DNA of 64,000 nucleotides from Cristatella mucedo (taxonomy: Eukaryota; Bryozoa; Phylactolaemata; Cristatellidae): assembly GCA_009760855.2 (NCBI GenBank), contig WPIO01000020.1:2076001-2140000 (forward strand), given 5' to 3'. The notes under the pieces are model-generated. The model was not told the origin of the DNA. It was given only the letters and a program-made list of their open reading frames with translations, and searched no databases. The translations under genes and the position numbers were made by a program. Positions 11,801 through 21,930 of the stretch are shown here, piece by piece; the first letter of the stretch is position 1; each line of letters starts with the position of its first letter.

Positions 11801-14800
11801 GTTTTGAGAAATTTTCCTTAAAAAAGATTAATTGCATCAAATCTCGTCGACGTTGATTATCATTTAGAGAGGGTGCTTCCCATAAAAGCCCAAAACGCCT
11901 TGATTGAGTACCATGCCCACTGATCACAGTCCTTCACTGCAGCAGCGCTGATTACCATGAGGCCAGGAATGCTATCAGCCACCGAAACAGCATCCTAAAC
12001 AATTCATCACTTGAGTGTGTTCGCAAAAAGCGTTTTCAGTATGCAATGTAAAGCAAGATTTGTTTTTGAGCAAACCTGTCTTTCTGACTAACCCGTATGC
12101 CACCTCTGTTTTATTATGCCAACTTTGTTAGTGATGGCATTATCATTCTTCATGATTTGCGTTAGCCACGGTGCTAGTCATACTCGAGTAAGCTATTTTG
12201 AATCAGGTTTGTGAACGCACCTTTAAACTCATGAGCCGGCTTCTGCCATCTACCAAGAATTCCACGGGTTAGATTCGTGTAACCGGGTGTATAGCTAACA
12301 GGCCACTTGAAAGGTAAAATTTACTCGTGTACACTTATTTATGACAACCTCTCTAAAATAGCAAGATCACCAAATAAATTTGGTCAAGATCATCGACGAG
12401 CAGCATGACTCTCAGAGGAAGTTAGGTGACAAAGAACTTTAGCCGAGTAAGTGTCGCCCGAGAGAAAGATGCACATAAACAATAATAATGATAATAATAA
12501 TAATGCATTTGATAAAGTGCCCTCAGAGAACTCAATGTCTTTCTAGGCGCCATTTAATTTGCTGCAAAGGGAAATGCGATTGCATGGTAGTAATATCATG
12601 CTTGATAAACAACATGAATAACATGGTTAAGGGTGACATGCACAGAGTCAGCACGCAAGTGTGGTTAGTGGCAGCATGCACAATGTCAGCACGCATAAGC
12701 GCATGAAGGACAAATAATAATAATAATAATAATAATAATAATTCACTTGATAAAGCGCCCTCAGAGAACTTAATCTCTCTCTAGGCGCTTAAATCAAAGG
12801 GACCCATTAAATGCTGTCCTAAATAGTTGTGTTTTTAAGTTCTTTTTAAATGTGGTCAAGTCAGGGGATGTGGTGACGCAAGTCAGGTGTGAGTTCCAGC
12901 CATTGGGAGCATACGAACTAAATGCATGGTCTCCAAAGGATTTGAGGTTTGTACAAGGTAAGTTAATATAACTGCAGCCTGATGCTCCATGTCTTGAACA
13001 GGCATGATCATCAAAGAAATATGACTAAGCACACCTAAGCACAGCGTATATGATCATCACGGTAAGTTGGTCAAGGTAGACGAATAATAATTGCATCGTG
13101 CAAGTTTAGCTTTCCAAAAATTTATTTTGCATGAAACGGTCAGACTGCATCGATAAGTGGACCCCTTTCAGTCTCTGAAGCTCGAGCAGATACCTGTGTA
13201 GCAAATTAATTTACCTCTACTTTTTCACGGGGTGAAGCCGAATGTCAAGTGTCGGCAGACAAATTGTAATACCTTGCTCAGATAAGAAAACCCTAGCTGG
13301 TGCAGTGTCTTATCTCTCTTGGCGACCCCGTGAACCCACCGAAGTAATAGGCTTTGCATTGAGCAGTCTGAGTGAGGTCATATCTCCCTTAATTTGTTAA
13401 TTCACAGCATTTGTGATTTTGGTTGCCTGTGGCATAAGTTCAAGCAGTGAAGTACTCTTGGATATAAGAAGTGAAGCATGGAGACTAGTTATGATGATGA
13501 GCGAATTCAATATAGAGCTTGTTTGAGTGTTCACGAGCTGTGACTGATTTTATGGTGAAATATCTGCGAAATAAAAGCATGTGCTACCCACAGCCTTCAA
13601 CAAAAGTAAAGGAATGAGCATCTCAAGTAACTCGGGCAGACTGACTCATCTGTTTTGGCAGCCTTGCTTAAGTCGATTTACACTGGGAAGTCTGCAGAGG
13701 GGATTGCTGGATCTAACTATAGCTGGCGCTCATAGTGGCAGGGTGTGTGCTCGCGAGCTTGCAAATACAGCTGCAGGCCTATAGTACAAATCTCTGTATT
13801 TCAGACTACTCGCAGGAGGATTGTAATCGTGGCTTACCACCCCTCCCCTTGCAGGCTTCTCACTGGCAGCCTTGACCCGTTACAGCTTTGAGGGCCAAGC
13901 TGATGACGCAGAACCTCTGGTCCAAGGTTCGTGGACAAGCCACCGATGCTTCATACCAGCAGCCGGAAGGCATGCTGGGTGAGACACTACTCAAGCACGG
14001 TCAGAAGCTTGGCGATGACTACGGTGAGCAGCTCATTGCGTCCCCTGATCTATGCACCTCACCACCTCCCCCCTCTTTCACCCATGTCTGCTTGAAATGG
14101 CACCGAACCCCTCAATCACGGAGGAGACTCATCCGGACCTGCCTCCTGCCTCGCTCGACGCTCGTGCTGCTCCGAATTAGACAGTGTGCACGATCACGTG
14201 GGCCAAAGTTCGTCAGACAGTGGATTTCAGCCTGCGATATTAGCTGTACAATGTGAAGCGTCTGCTGGCTATTCCTATTATTTTGCTTCAAGAAGCATAA
14301 TTGTGCACAGCATTGACCCCAGTCTGATGAAGCTTTGACAATGCGCTTGTCTCGATCGGCAGCTTACAAGACCGTGAGGGCTATGGCCGAGCAATGCTGG
14401 CAGTGCCCAATCCGGGTTGTCTAGCCCTGGGCGTTTCGTATCGATAGCATAATGAAACTGACGTTGCATCCAACACAGCACTGCCAAACGACGTGCAATA
14501 AAAGAGCCAAGTCAATTAAGCGAATGATTGAAGAAGCAATACGATAGAAGCAACTGCGTGAGCCAAGTCGACATGGCAGTGCAAGAGTTGCAAACACAAG
14601 GCGAGCTGGTTTAACAACCACATTTGTGTAGTGGCTGAAGAGCTTTCACGGCGCTCACCATTGATTGCAGTGGTCAATAAAGGATCGACCACTGAGGGAC
14701 GGGAACCCACGATCCAGGATCTTGTCGAGCAAGCACCTGCAGCCCCTGGGTCTTGGCCCAGGGGCAACAGGAGCTCCCGATCTCAGGATGCAAGAGACCA

Positions 14801-17800
14801 GAGCTGGTCCTGAGGAGGATCCTGATTTGTAGTCACTCTTCTACCGAGATTCCCTCAGATTTGTACGGAAGGTGCTTTTGCAAACCTTCCTTCTCAAGAC
14901 AAGTCTGGCGATCATATTGCAGACTGCTTGAACTAACAGAGTTTGGGACGACTTTATCGTGAGAGAGTGGTGTCAAAAGTTTCACTTTTGGGCATGCCTG
15001 GGCAAACACTTGCCTTGCTTCATCGCTCTGGTCTCTGCCGATGGACTTGTACGAGCTGCCCTTTCGTATGTTAACTCTTACAGCTGTGCAGGCTACGGTT
15101 GCACTTCCTTCGGTGAGCAACCCCTTAAGTCCTTGGATCCGGCCTGCCACTGGCCCACCACCACCCCCCCCCCCCAATGGCTGTGAGTCCGGTGGCTTGA
15201 CTCATGCACTATGGAGTTCTTGACAGGCCCATTGCCCATTCTGGCTGACTGTACTGTCCGGTCTACCAGCTATCTATATATATCCATATAAGTGCCAGCC
15301 TCTTACAATTGTCTTAGAATATGGCAACTGCATTAGAATAGCAAGCCCATTCGTTAGCTTGCCTACTCTCCAGGGCTAGGGTCAGCCAGTATGACCACTG
15401 GCTCCTACTGGGCTGCCTGCGATTAGCAACGAGCAGCAGATTTCTCTGTCCGTTTGTCTGGCCTGTGCAACTGCTCAACATACAAAATTAACACTCTACA
15501 TTACACCTAGCATCGACATTTGCATCTGAGGCTGTGCCATGAGGCTGCCATATTTTGAAAAGTTGCCAGGTTTTCAGGTGCTGCTTTTATTAGAGGCAAG
15601 CAGAGCAAAGGTCAGGCTTTGTGGTACGGTTTGTACACAGGTGTCGTCGGAAAAGGGGTGATTCTGCTGATGCCTAAGACCTCCCCTGACGGGTCTGACT
15701 CAGACGCAGCAAACCGTAATAGATGCAGTGGTTCCCAAGCTATACAGGAGCAGGATTATACCACAGAATACATTATCGAAGAAGGAAATAGTATTTACAA
15801 ATAACGTTTGACCAGTGTGTATAGGTTTTGCTATACATGCCCAAAGTATCGAATGCTGAGTCGCCTGTGTCTACACAGGGCTCTATCCAAAAGCTAGTTT
15901 AAGTGGCTTTTGATTGCCTCCAAATTTGGTTAGGTTGCTACCAAGCGATGAGAAATGGGCGAAAAATAACAGGGAATTGCTACCTTCGTGAAATGACGAA
16001 TATTGGGACTGCGTTTTGGCTGTCATCGATGTAAAAGATGCTGGAACTTTGAGGGGGCTCTAGAAAAGCTACCCACGTAACAGCTCCTCAGAGGCAGTCG
16101 CACTTCGGTGGCAGTAGCCAACGGACATACCTGTATATTGCCTTGCCACATCGATGCTGCTTTGCCAGCGCACATTGAACCGACACGAGCTCGTGCTGGA
16201 CTGTCTCTAGTTTCCAGTATCAGCCTGTCTTTTACCAGCGTTAACTCTTCAAGTTGTGTTTCTATTTGTAAACATCATTGTTGCCGCTGCTCAATTCGGA
16301 GAAGAGGTTAATCGAGCCCTGATGCTCTTGCTGCTGCATGTGTGCTGCTGCAGCACGCCTATATCAGCCAATATGTACCGACAGCCAGGCCGAGCTGCAG
16401 CATCTGCTCTCCTTGCTGCTTCGACCGTGCCTCTTGCCTCCTTTTTGGGGTGTGACTGTGCCCGTAGCTGCTGCTCTTTGGTTGCATCTTCGATCCATCG
16501 GCCGAGGTTAAAAGCTGCTGCTATGGCAACACTGTCCAATTGTGCTCTGCATTTTCTCACACAAGGCCACCGCCGGCACGTGGCGAGATGGGCGGCAGAG
16601 GGTCTTTCTTGCCTACTGCCGAAACGAGTGGCTTCCACCGTGGGTAGGGGGAAGAGCAGTCTGATGTCGCTGGCAGCCATAGGGCGTTGTTGCCTCGTTA
16701 CAGGGCAGTCGTGCGTTGCCGTCGGCGAAGCGTTCAAGCAGCTGGCTGATGCCAAGTACGCCCTCGAGGGCCAAGTCAAGCAGAACTTCCTCGACCCACT
16801 GCTGCAGCTCCAGTCGAAAGACTTGAAAGAGATTGGGGTATGTTCATCCAACCCCCCCTCGACCGCCCTCGGACAGTCAGGTGACCGGCTCTTGGCTGCA
16901 GGCCAATCTGCTTCGGCCGAGGTAGCCCAGCCGCTGTGCAGACTTTGATTGTTGCTTGGAGCATTGACTCGAGACTAAGACCTGACGAGAGACTAAATGC
17001 TGACGAGAATCTTGAGGTAGGGCCAAGTAGGGCTTGGTCCCTTGCTGTTCTCCATTTATAGGCAACCACTGGGAAAAGTGATTAAGGCCCATGGAATAGG
17101 ATATCACTTCTATGCTGACGATACTCAGTTGTATTGGAATAGGATATCACTTCTATGCTGACGATACTCAGTTGTATTTGTCATTTAAACTGTCGGAATC
17201 TGCTGCAGCAACTGAGAAACTGAATGCTTGCCTTGCCGATATTCGATCCTGGATGTCGGAAAACTTCCTGAAATTAAATGACGATAAAACCGAACTGCTT
17301 CTCATAGGACACCCTAAGCATGTAGCTGGATTAAAAGGCTTTGCTGTTCTAATAGGTGATGCTATTGTGCGACCTTCACCACGTGCTTGTAATCTAGGTG
17401 TCGTTTTCGAAAGCTGCCTCAATTTCAAAAGCTTCATTCAGAAGACTGCCTCTACAGCTAGCCATCACATCCGATCCCTATCCAAGATTAAAAGCTGTCT
17501 CCCACAGTGGCTTGTAAAAAATTTAACTAGCTCTTTAGTTCTGTCTCGGCTTGATTATTGTAATTCCCTTTTGGCTGGGCTACCAAAGAAAGCTATTATG
17601 CCATTACAGCGGACTATGAATCTGGCTGCAAGGCTAGTCTTCAAGTCCCAGCGGTTTGAGCACGTGTCACCTCTGCTGAAAGAGCTAGGATGGTTGCCGG
17701 TTGAGCAAAGGATTCAGAGCAAAGTTCTTACGCTGACCCACAAGGCCCACCACGGCTTGGCTCCTTCGTACCTAGCTGAGCTGCTGCATCAGTTTCAGCC

Positions 17801-19298
17801 TGTTCGCGCCCTCAGGTCCTGTGTGGACAATGAATTAGCTGTCCCATTCCTTCGCTTAAAGACAGTTGGCGACAGAAGCTTTAGCTCTGCAGGTCCTAGA
17901 CTGTGGAACTCGCTTCCACAATTCTTACGCAATGACATCTATTCTCCAACTGCCGACTATGGCACATGTTTTTCAGCGGTCCTGAACTGCTACTTCTATG
18001 CTACTAACTACCTCAACTGCTCTCCTAACTCTGCTATGCTTCCCACTTTCTCTTTGTTGCGTGAGACGAAGTCTGTTGGCTACCGAATGCGTACCGAAAG
18101 CTGCTTAGGCTGTGAGTGCGCTATACAAAACTCTCCTGCGTAACACCCACATGGTCTTTATGACTTTGTGGAGTTACTGATGGAGATACATTACATTACA
18201 TAGGGCTGCCTGACCGACCCCCTACATTCCCTTCTATGGCATTGGCCGTAGCTGACTCCAGTTGAATCTTATCACGGTCTCTATGGCTGTTGCTTCGGGC
18301 AGCCGACCGGGTCTTCCTGCAAGTAAGAAAATACTGGTACTAGAAAGGGAACGTCTTCATGCTCAACAGCCTCATTGGTGTAGAGGCCAGAAAGATTTCT
18401 GCTTGCAGTAGACAATTAATAATTGTCTGCCGCAAGTCTCGAACCCACGACCTGAGTCGTGAAGTGCGAGCACCTTGCTCCGAGGCTTGGACTGGGACGG
18501 GGCAAGTTCCGCTTACGCCCCCTTCCTTTCCTTTATCCTGCGGTCACTGGTAGCAAGCCTGCGCCCTTCTCAAGCCTGCAGCTCGAGGTTGGCCCTTTCG
18601 ATTAGGCCCAGTGGTTAAGGTGCTCGCCTTGACCAAGGTCAAGGTGATTGTATGTGATGACAATTCAAGGTTTTGTCGCTCACTTTTAGGTCCCTTCATT
18701 CTATGGCTCCAGCCTATCTCTCGGAGATACTACCCCATCAGGCCAAACATCGTCACACCTGCTTTTCGGAATCCAACAGTCTAGAAATACCTCGTACAAA
18801 CCTTAAATCCTTTGGAGACCATGCATTTAGTTTGTATGCTCCCAAAGCATGGAACTCGCTTCCGACCTGCGTCAGAACACCCCCTGACCTGACCACATTT
18901 AAAAAGAACTTAAAACACACCTATTTAGGACTGCATTTAGTGGGTCCCTGTGATTCGTCCTTGATGTGCTTATGCGTGCTGACACTGTGCATGCTGCCAC
19001 AAACGACATTTGCATGCTGACCCTGTGCGTGTCACCCCTAACCATATTATTTATTTTGTTTGTTTTTCAAGCATAATATTACTCACCATTCAATTGCGTT
19101 TCCCTTCACAGCAGATGTAAAGCACCTAGAAAGAGATTAAGTTCTCTGAGGGTGCTTTATCAAGTGCATTATTATTATTATTATTATATGACCGAGGTCG
19201 TGAGCTCTCGAGCCCCGTTGCATATGTGAAGCGCCTGAATGGAGATTAAAGTTCTCCTAGTGCGCTCTGCAAATGAATTACACACACACACACACACA

Positions 19299-19347
<49 letters not shown>

Positions 19348-19363
19348 GTAGACCAATATGCTC

Positions 19364-19455
<92 letters not shown>

Positions 19456-19697
19456 GTCAACAAAGTATTTTTATGGTACAGGTATATCGTATTGTATTGC
19501 TTAAATTATATTTTATTGGTTGTCGTAACAATGTCAATTTATTGTATTGTCTAGATGAACAATATCTATATTATTGATATTATTGCAATACATATGGCAC
19601 AGTTTAGTTTTTAAGTTGGAAGTTTTAACAGGACTTCTAGACTCCTAAGTCTGACTGCTTTGTGTGATATTTGGGCTGTGCAGTATGTTTGGTACAC

Positions 19698-19761
<64 letters not shown>

Positions 19762-20827
19762 TCACACGCACGCACGCACACATATATATATATATATATC
19801 TTGGCCGACTGCTTGGGCTACGGTCCTGGGCGGCTCGTTTCTCACGCCGATTTTGCTGACCATTTTTAGCACCATAGGAAGAAGCTGGAAGGCAGACGCC
19901 TAGACTACGACTGCAAACGTCGAAAAAGGGATAAAGGTAAAGACCAGGAATTTGTTGGTGGCACTGCTAAAGGGTCGCATGCAGCTGTACTACTGATTTA
20001 CTCCAGTGCCTGCGATGAGAGCCGCCACAGTGTTTGATTGAATGCAGCTGCTCGCTAAATTTACCGGTTTTTTGCTAACCGTCTTTCTAGTTGGTTTCTT
20101 CTGCCTTGCGTAAGGCTTGTGTTTTACAGCAGAAGCTGCTTGGCATTAGTCCACAAGCAGATGGCATGTTGTAGAAGGGATGACTGTTTTGAGGCTGAGC
20201 TTGAGGAACATTTTGTTCGATAGTATTCTATGAAGAGCTGTGGTGGGTGCACTGTATGTATGTAGTTACCTGGTGGTATGTAGACTTTGCCCAAGTGCAA
20301 CTGCCTTAGGGTAGTGATCAGGTAGACTTTTATGAATATTACCCAAAATCAATTCGTGGTAAATGAAATTAACTCCCAGAATTCGGAGGACTAGTTGAAA
20401 CGACATTTCCTTTCCAGCATGTACAGAGCGCCTAGAAAAAGATTTAGTTCTGTTCGAGCATTATATAAACATCTTGGTAAAGTGCCTAGAAAGAGATTGA
20501 GTTCTCTGAGGGTGCCATATCACAGGTATTGTTATAATTATTACTATTGTTATTATTATCTTTGATGAAGTCGTGCTCCTTAATGAAGTGGAGTTGATTC
20601 TGTTAAAGTGGAGAATTCATTGTCAGCATGTAGTGAAATAGTACTGTAGAGCTCCACTGATTCGCACGAAGCTTCTCTTAATTGATGCTCGTCGCGCAGC
20701 TTCGACGGGGCCGCGAGCGGTCGCCGCGCCAGGATGCTAAGCTCTCACACTGCTGCCGATATTGGAACGGTAGCGCCAGGTGACAGGCCGCATGCTCAAG
20801 CTCACACACAACTCGACTGGGACAGGC

Positions 20828-20894
<67 letters not shown>

Positions 20895-21165
20895 CTCCAT
20901 TTCAGCTCATTCTCTCCTGCTCCCTTTGGTGCACGCACTCTGCGAGTCGGACGGTTTTCTAGGCAGCAGTGGGCTAGACGACGCTGAGCTGCGCATGGCG
21001 GAGGAGAAGTTTGGCGAGTCCAAGGAGCTCGCCGAGCGAGCCATGCACAACTTGCTGTCCAAAGACAACGAGCAGATTTCGCAGCTGAATGCGTTCGTGC
21101 AAGCCGTTCTCGACTACCACCGGGAAGCAGCCGATATACTGGAGTCGATCTGCAGATCCAGATGA
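8492..21165 (+). CDS. endoA: Endophilin-A-like, BAR-only copy (seven exons, premature stop before SH3)
   Basis: Endophilin A is a cytosolic protein that binds and curves membrane through an N-terminal amphipathic helix and BAR domain, and recruits dynamin and synaptojanin through a C-terminal SH3. Seven exons join in consistent phase: 8492-8536, 9083-9151, 9475-9547, 13886-14023, 16704-16837, 19870-19936 and 20963-21170. The predicted product is 242 residues: helix 0 ([15 protein letters not shown]) plus the BAR coiled coil, with landmarks SEK-like [29 protein letters not shown] and [14 protein letters not shown] at 21163-21165 ends it eight bases before the exon 7 donor, where the other copy reads on. 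No SH3 exon follows on this strand. Many amino-acid changes fall at sites the other copy keeps family-like (S to L in the PNPASRAKL stretch, E to K before LGDDYG). It may be a BAR-only protein, a target of nonsense-mediated decay, or a decaying pseudogene. Confidence 0.85.
8804..8859 (+). repeat. (CA)n microsatellite at outer edge of left arm
   Basis: About 28 CA units in intron 1 are preceded by a CT-rich stretch. Similarity with the other arm begins just after it (8871). Confidence 0.95.
9083..9151 (+). CDS. endoA: Endophilin (+) exon 2
   Basis: 23 codons ([18 protein letters not shown]), acceptor TTTGCAG, donor GTACGC, phase 0. There are five differences in 69 from the - copy, including L to F and S to T at the start. 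Confidence 0.9.
9308..9355 (+). repeat. (CTG)n tract in intron 2
   Basis: Eight to nine CTG units with further interrupted units follow. Reverse-complement CAG-rich tracts lie in the matching intron of the other arm (58445-58540, 61165-61262). Confidence 0.85.
9475..9547 (+). CDS. endoA: Endophilin (+) exon 3
   Basis: It encodes [20 protein letters not shown] then QPNP, acceptor TTTTAG, donor GTAACG, ending in phase 1. Nine of 73 bases differ from the - copy and nearly all change the amino acid (T/V, V/M, N/D, I/M, A/K, Q/E). Confidence 0.9.
10545..10872 (+). repeat. About 330-bp repeat adjoining a LINE-B 3' end
   Basis: It begins near AATCAAAAGATGACAC and runs to the (GTAAT)n end of a LINE-B. 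The same segment in the same orientation, also joined to LINE-B, lies at 59440-59742. It is either a 3'-transduced flank or a segmental copy. Confidence 0.75.
10873..11821 (-). mobile_element. LINE-B (L2-like), 5'-truncated, antisense
   Basis: The minus strand carries RT C-terminal sequence in two overlapping frames (11156-11506 and 11464-11754), e.g. [32 protein letters not shown] and [20 protein letters not shown]. The (ATTAC)n tail is on the left. The right-arm intron lacks it; the matching position near 56867 continues into unrelated sequence. Confidence 0.85.
12484..12992 (-). mobile_element. LINE-A 3' end, antisense, shared with right arm
   Basis: The matching copy is 55848-56243 in the right arm (opposite strand), so this insertion predates the duplication or was copied with it. 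In the left arm it is interrupted at 12715-12792 by a second tail. Confidence 0.85.
12715..12792 (-). mobile_element. Minimal LINE-A tail (about 78 bp) inserted in an older LINE-A
   Basis: It contains only (TTA)n and the terminal stem-loop. The right arm reads straight through (GAATCACAGGGACCC), so the insertion is private to the left arm. Confidence 0.8.
13886..14023 (+). CDS. endoA: Endophilin (+) exon 4
   Basis: Acceptor TTACAG, donor GTGAGC. It encodes the [14 protein letters not shown] segment through [13 protein letters not shown]. Twelve of 138 bases differ from the - copy, six of them amino-acid changes (L/S, L/V, D/N, Q/P, M/T, K/E). Confidence 0.92.
14024..16703 (+). other. Intron 4 of + copy, conserved in the right arm
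   Basis: It is largely collinear with 52135-54796 reversed. It includes a SINE-B, a 10-bp GC hairpin near 14735-14760, a C-run at about 15165-15175, and a 61-codon ORF (15619-15804) that stays open in both arms but has no recognised similarity. Confidence 0.7.
14625..14740 (-). mobile_element. SINE-B, antisense
   Basis: Family hairpin (TTGCAGTGGTCAAT / GGATCGACCACTGAGG) followed by an antisense tRNA-like head (GGGAACCCACGATCC..GATCTTGTCG). The counterpart is at 54090-54200. Confidence 0.6.
16704..16837 (+). CDS. endoA: Endophilin (+) exon 5
   Basis: Acceptor TTACAG, donor GTATGT, closing phase 1 to phase 0. It encodes [35 protein letters not shown], the central BAR helices. Only two of 134 bases differ from the - copy, both silent. 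Confidence 0.95.
17035..18200 (+). mobile_element. LINE-B insertion, sense, with target-site duplication
   Basis: It starts inside the RT palm (..[17 protein letters not shown] then [10 protein letters not shown], the YADD catalytic box), continues through the thumb ([57 protein letters not shown]) and ends in (ATTAC)n. TAGGGCT is present at both edges (17028-17034 and 18201-18207) and once in the right arm (51815-51821), which is the empty site. A 43-bp tandem duplication at 17093-17178 repeats the YADD region and breaks the frame. The endonuclease is absent. Confidence 0.93.
17093..17178 (+). repeat. 43-bp tandem duplication inside LINE-B RT
   Basis: Two copies begin GGAATAGGATATCACTTCTA at 17093 and 17136. 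As 43 is not a multiple of 3, it shifts the reading frame just after YADDTQLY. Confidence 0.95.
18368..18495 (-). mobile_element. SINE-B, antisense
   Basis: Hairpin CTTGCAGTAGACAATT / AATTGTCTGCCGCAAG, then the antisense tRNA-like head (TCTCGAACCCACGACC). The right-arm copy at 51525-51655 looks identical. Confidence 0.7.
18597..19278 (+). mobile_element. SINE-A split by a LINE-A insertion
   Basis: The 5' tRNA-like part (18597-18660, CAGTGGTTAAGGTGCTCGCC) and the 3' part (19187-19278, with CTCGAGCCCC and the GCGCCTGAATGGAGATTAAA tail) are continuous in the right arm (51275-51435). Confidence 0.82.
18661..19186 (+). mobile_element. LINE-A insertion, sense, private to left arm
   Basis: RT C-terminal piece ([38 protein letters not shown]), then the 3' UTR, terminal stem-loop and (TTA)n. 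It is short (about 526 bp) and sits inside SINE-A with TATG-like sequence at both borders. Confidence 0.88.
19279..19795 (+). repeat. (CA)n and (TA)n tracts with about 250-bp AT-rich insert
   Basis: (CA)n at 19281-19334 and (TA)n at about 19370-19451 and 19702-19758. Between the TA tracts lies a unique AT-rich piece (about 19452-19700) absent from the right arm, where TA tracts are almost continuous (50881-51036). Confidence 0.85.
19870..19936 (+). CDS. endoA: Endophilin (+) exon 6
   Basis: Acceptor TTTTTAG, donor GTAAAG. It encodes [20 protein letters not shown] plus DK, the most conserved BAR signature. It is identical to the - copy over all 67 bases. Confidence 0.95.
20420..20560 (+). mobile_element. 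Two stacked LINE-type tail fragments in intron 6
   Basis: Two successive terminal stem-loops (AGCGCCTAGAAAAAG.. and AGTGCCTAGAAAGAG..). The pair also lies reversed at 50130-50270, so it predates the duplication. Confidence 0.7.
20830..20890 (+). repeat. (CT)n tract upstream of exon 7
   Basis: About 30 CT units lie about 70 bp before the exon 7 acceptor, where a pyrimidine tract is expected. In the right arm the matching stretch is short (near 44160). Confidence 0.93.
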
Positions 21166-21170
21166 GACAG
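20963..21170 (+). CDS. endoA: Endophilin (+) exon 7, contains TGA stop
   Basis: Acceptor TTTTCTAG, donor GTGAGC. It encodes the last BAR helix ([19 protein letters not shown].., ..[11 protein letters not shown]) and then ICRSR-stop at 21163. The - copy reads VCSSISDR into its donor. Sixteen of 208 bases differ, most of them replacements. Confidence 0.92.
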
Positions 21171-21414
21171 GTGAGCAGCTGCAGTGGCCTTGTCACAACC
21201 AAGGTTGCTCCTGAGTGCACCTGAGGCCAGCGAGCTCATAGGAGCACTCAGAGCCAGTGCCTGAGCTCAGAGCTTAGCAGAGTGCTCACTTTTTGGAGCA
21301 GCTCGGTTTGAGCTGCTCACTCGAAGGGCTGCTCACATGCTTGACAACGATGCCCGGCTGAGATGGAATCGTAAACTCAATGCTGTGGCCTTTGCCGCCA
21401 TGTCTTAGCCCGGC

Positions 21415-21550
21415 TATAAGGTGCTTGTGCCTCGTCACGCACCCCGGAGCCCTGTCGCAAGTTCAAGGTCTGGCAGCTGCAGTAATCCTCCGCTGGCTGC
21501 CGGCGGTAGGTCGGATGGTAGGGCTCTTCTGATGATGCAGAAACGAGGCT
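21415..21550. mobile_element. Possible diverged SINE-B
   Basis: It shares the tRNA-like segment followed by a CTGCAGTAATCC..GGCGGTAGG body and the AACGAGGCTGCTGAACC end seen in SINE-B. The right-arm equivalent is 43550-43690. Divergence makes this tentative. Confidence 0.4.
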
Positions 21551-21930
21551 GCTGAACCAGCTCAATTTTGCTCTTGTCACTGACATGCCAGCCAGCTGAG
21601 AATCAAAAACAAAAAAGACAGGAAACCGAAGCCATGCTGCATCTGTGACGTTCGAGCTGTGGCCCCTGCTCACAGCCGGACAGCAGTGCGTGTGACTCTA
21701 CGTGGCACGATGGCATTGTTCGGTCTAGCCCTCTTAGGTTAGCGATTCTAGCAGACGAACCGCGATTGCAAATATCTGGTTTTTTTAAGCTGGCTTCCTG
21801 GAGGGAATATGCTGCTGCATTTGCTGCTCTGCACTCTGTGCCCAGTTCGGCTTCCAGTGCAATTCAGAGGGTGAGCTCCTTCCGGGGCTTGCTGCTCCAG
21901 CAGCACCTGTCGTGGCTCTGCAGCAGTGCG

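Noticed and set aside
18600-18660. tRNA-gene-like boxes
   Set aside because: A and B box-like motifs belong to SINE heads; no copy folds into a complete cloverleaf in my reading.
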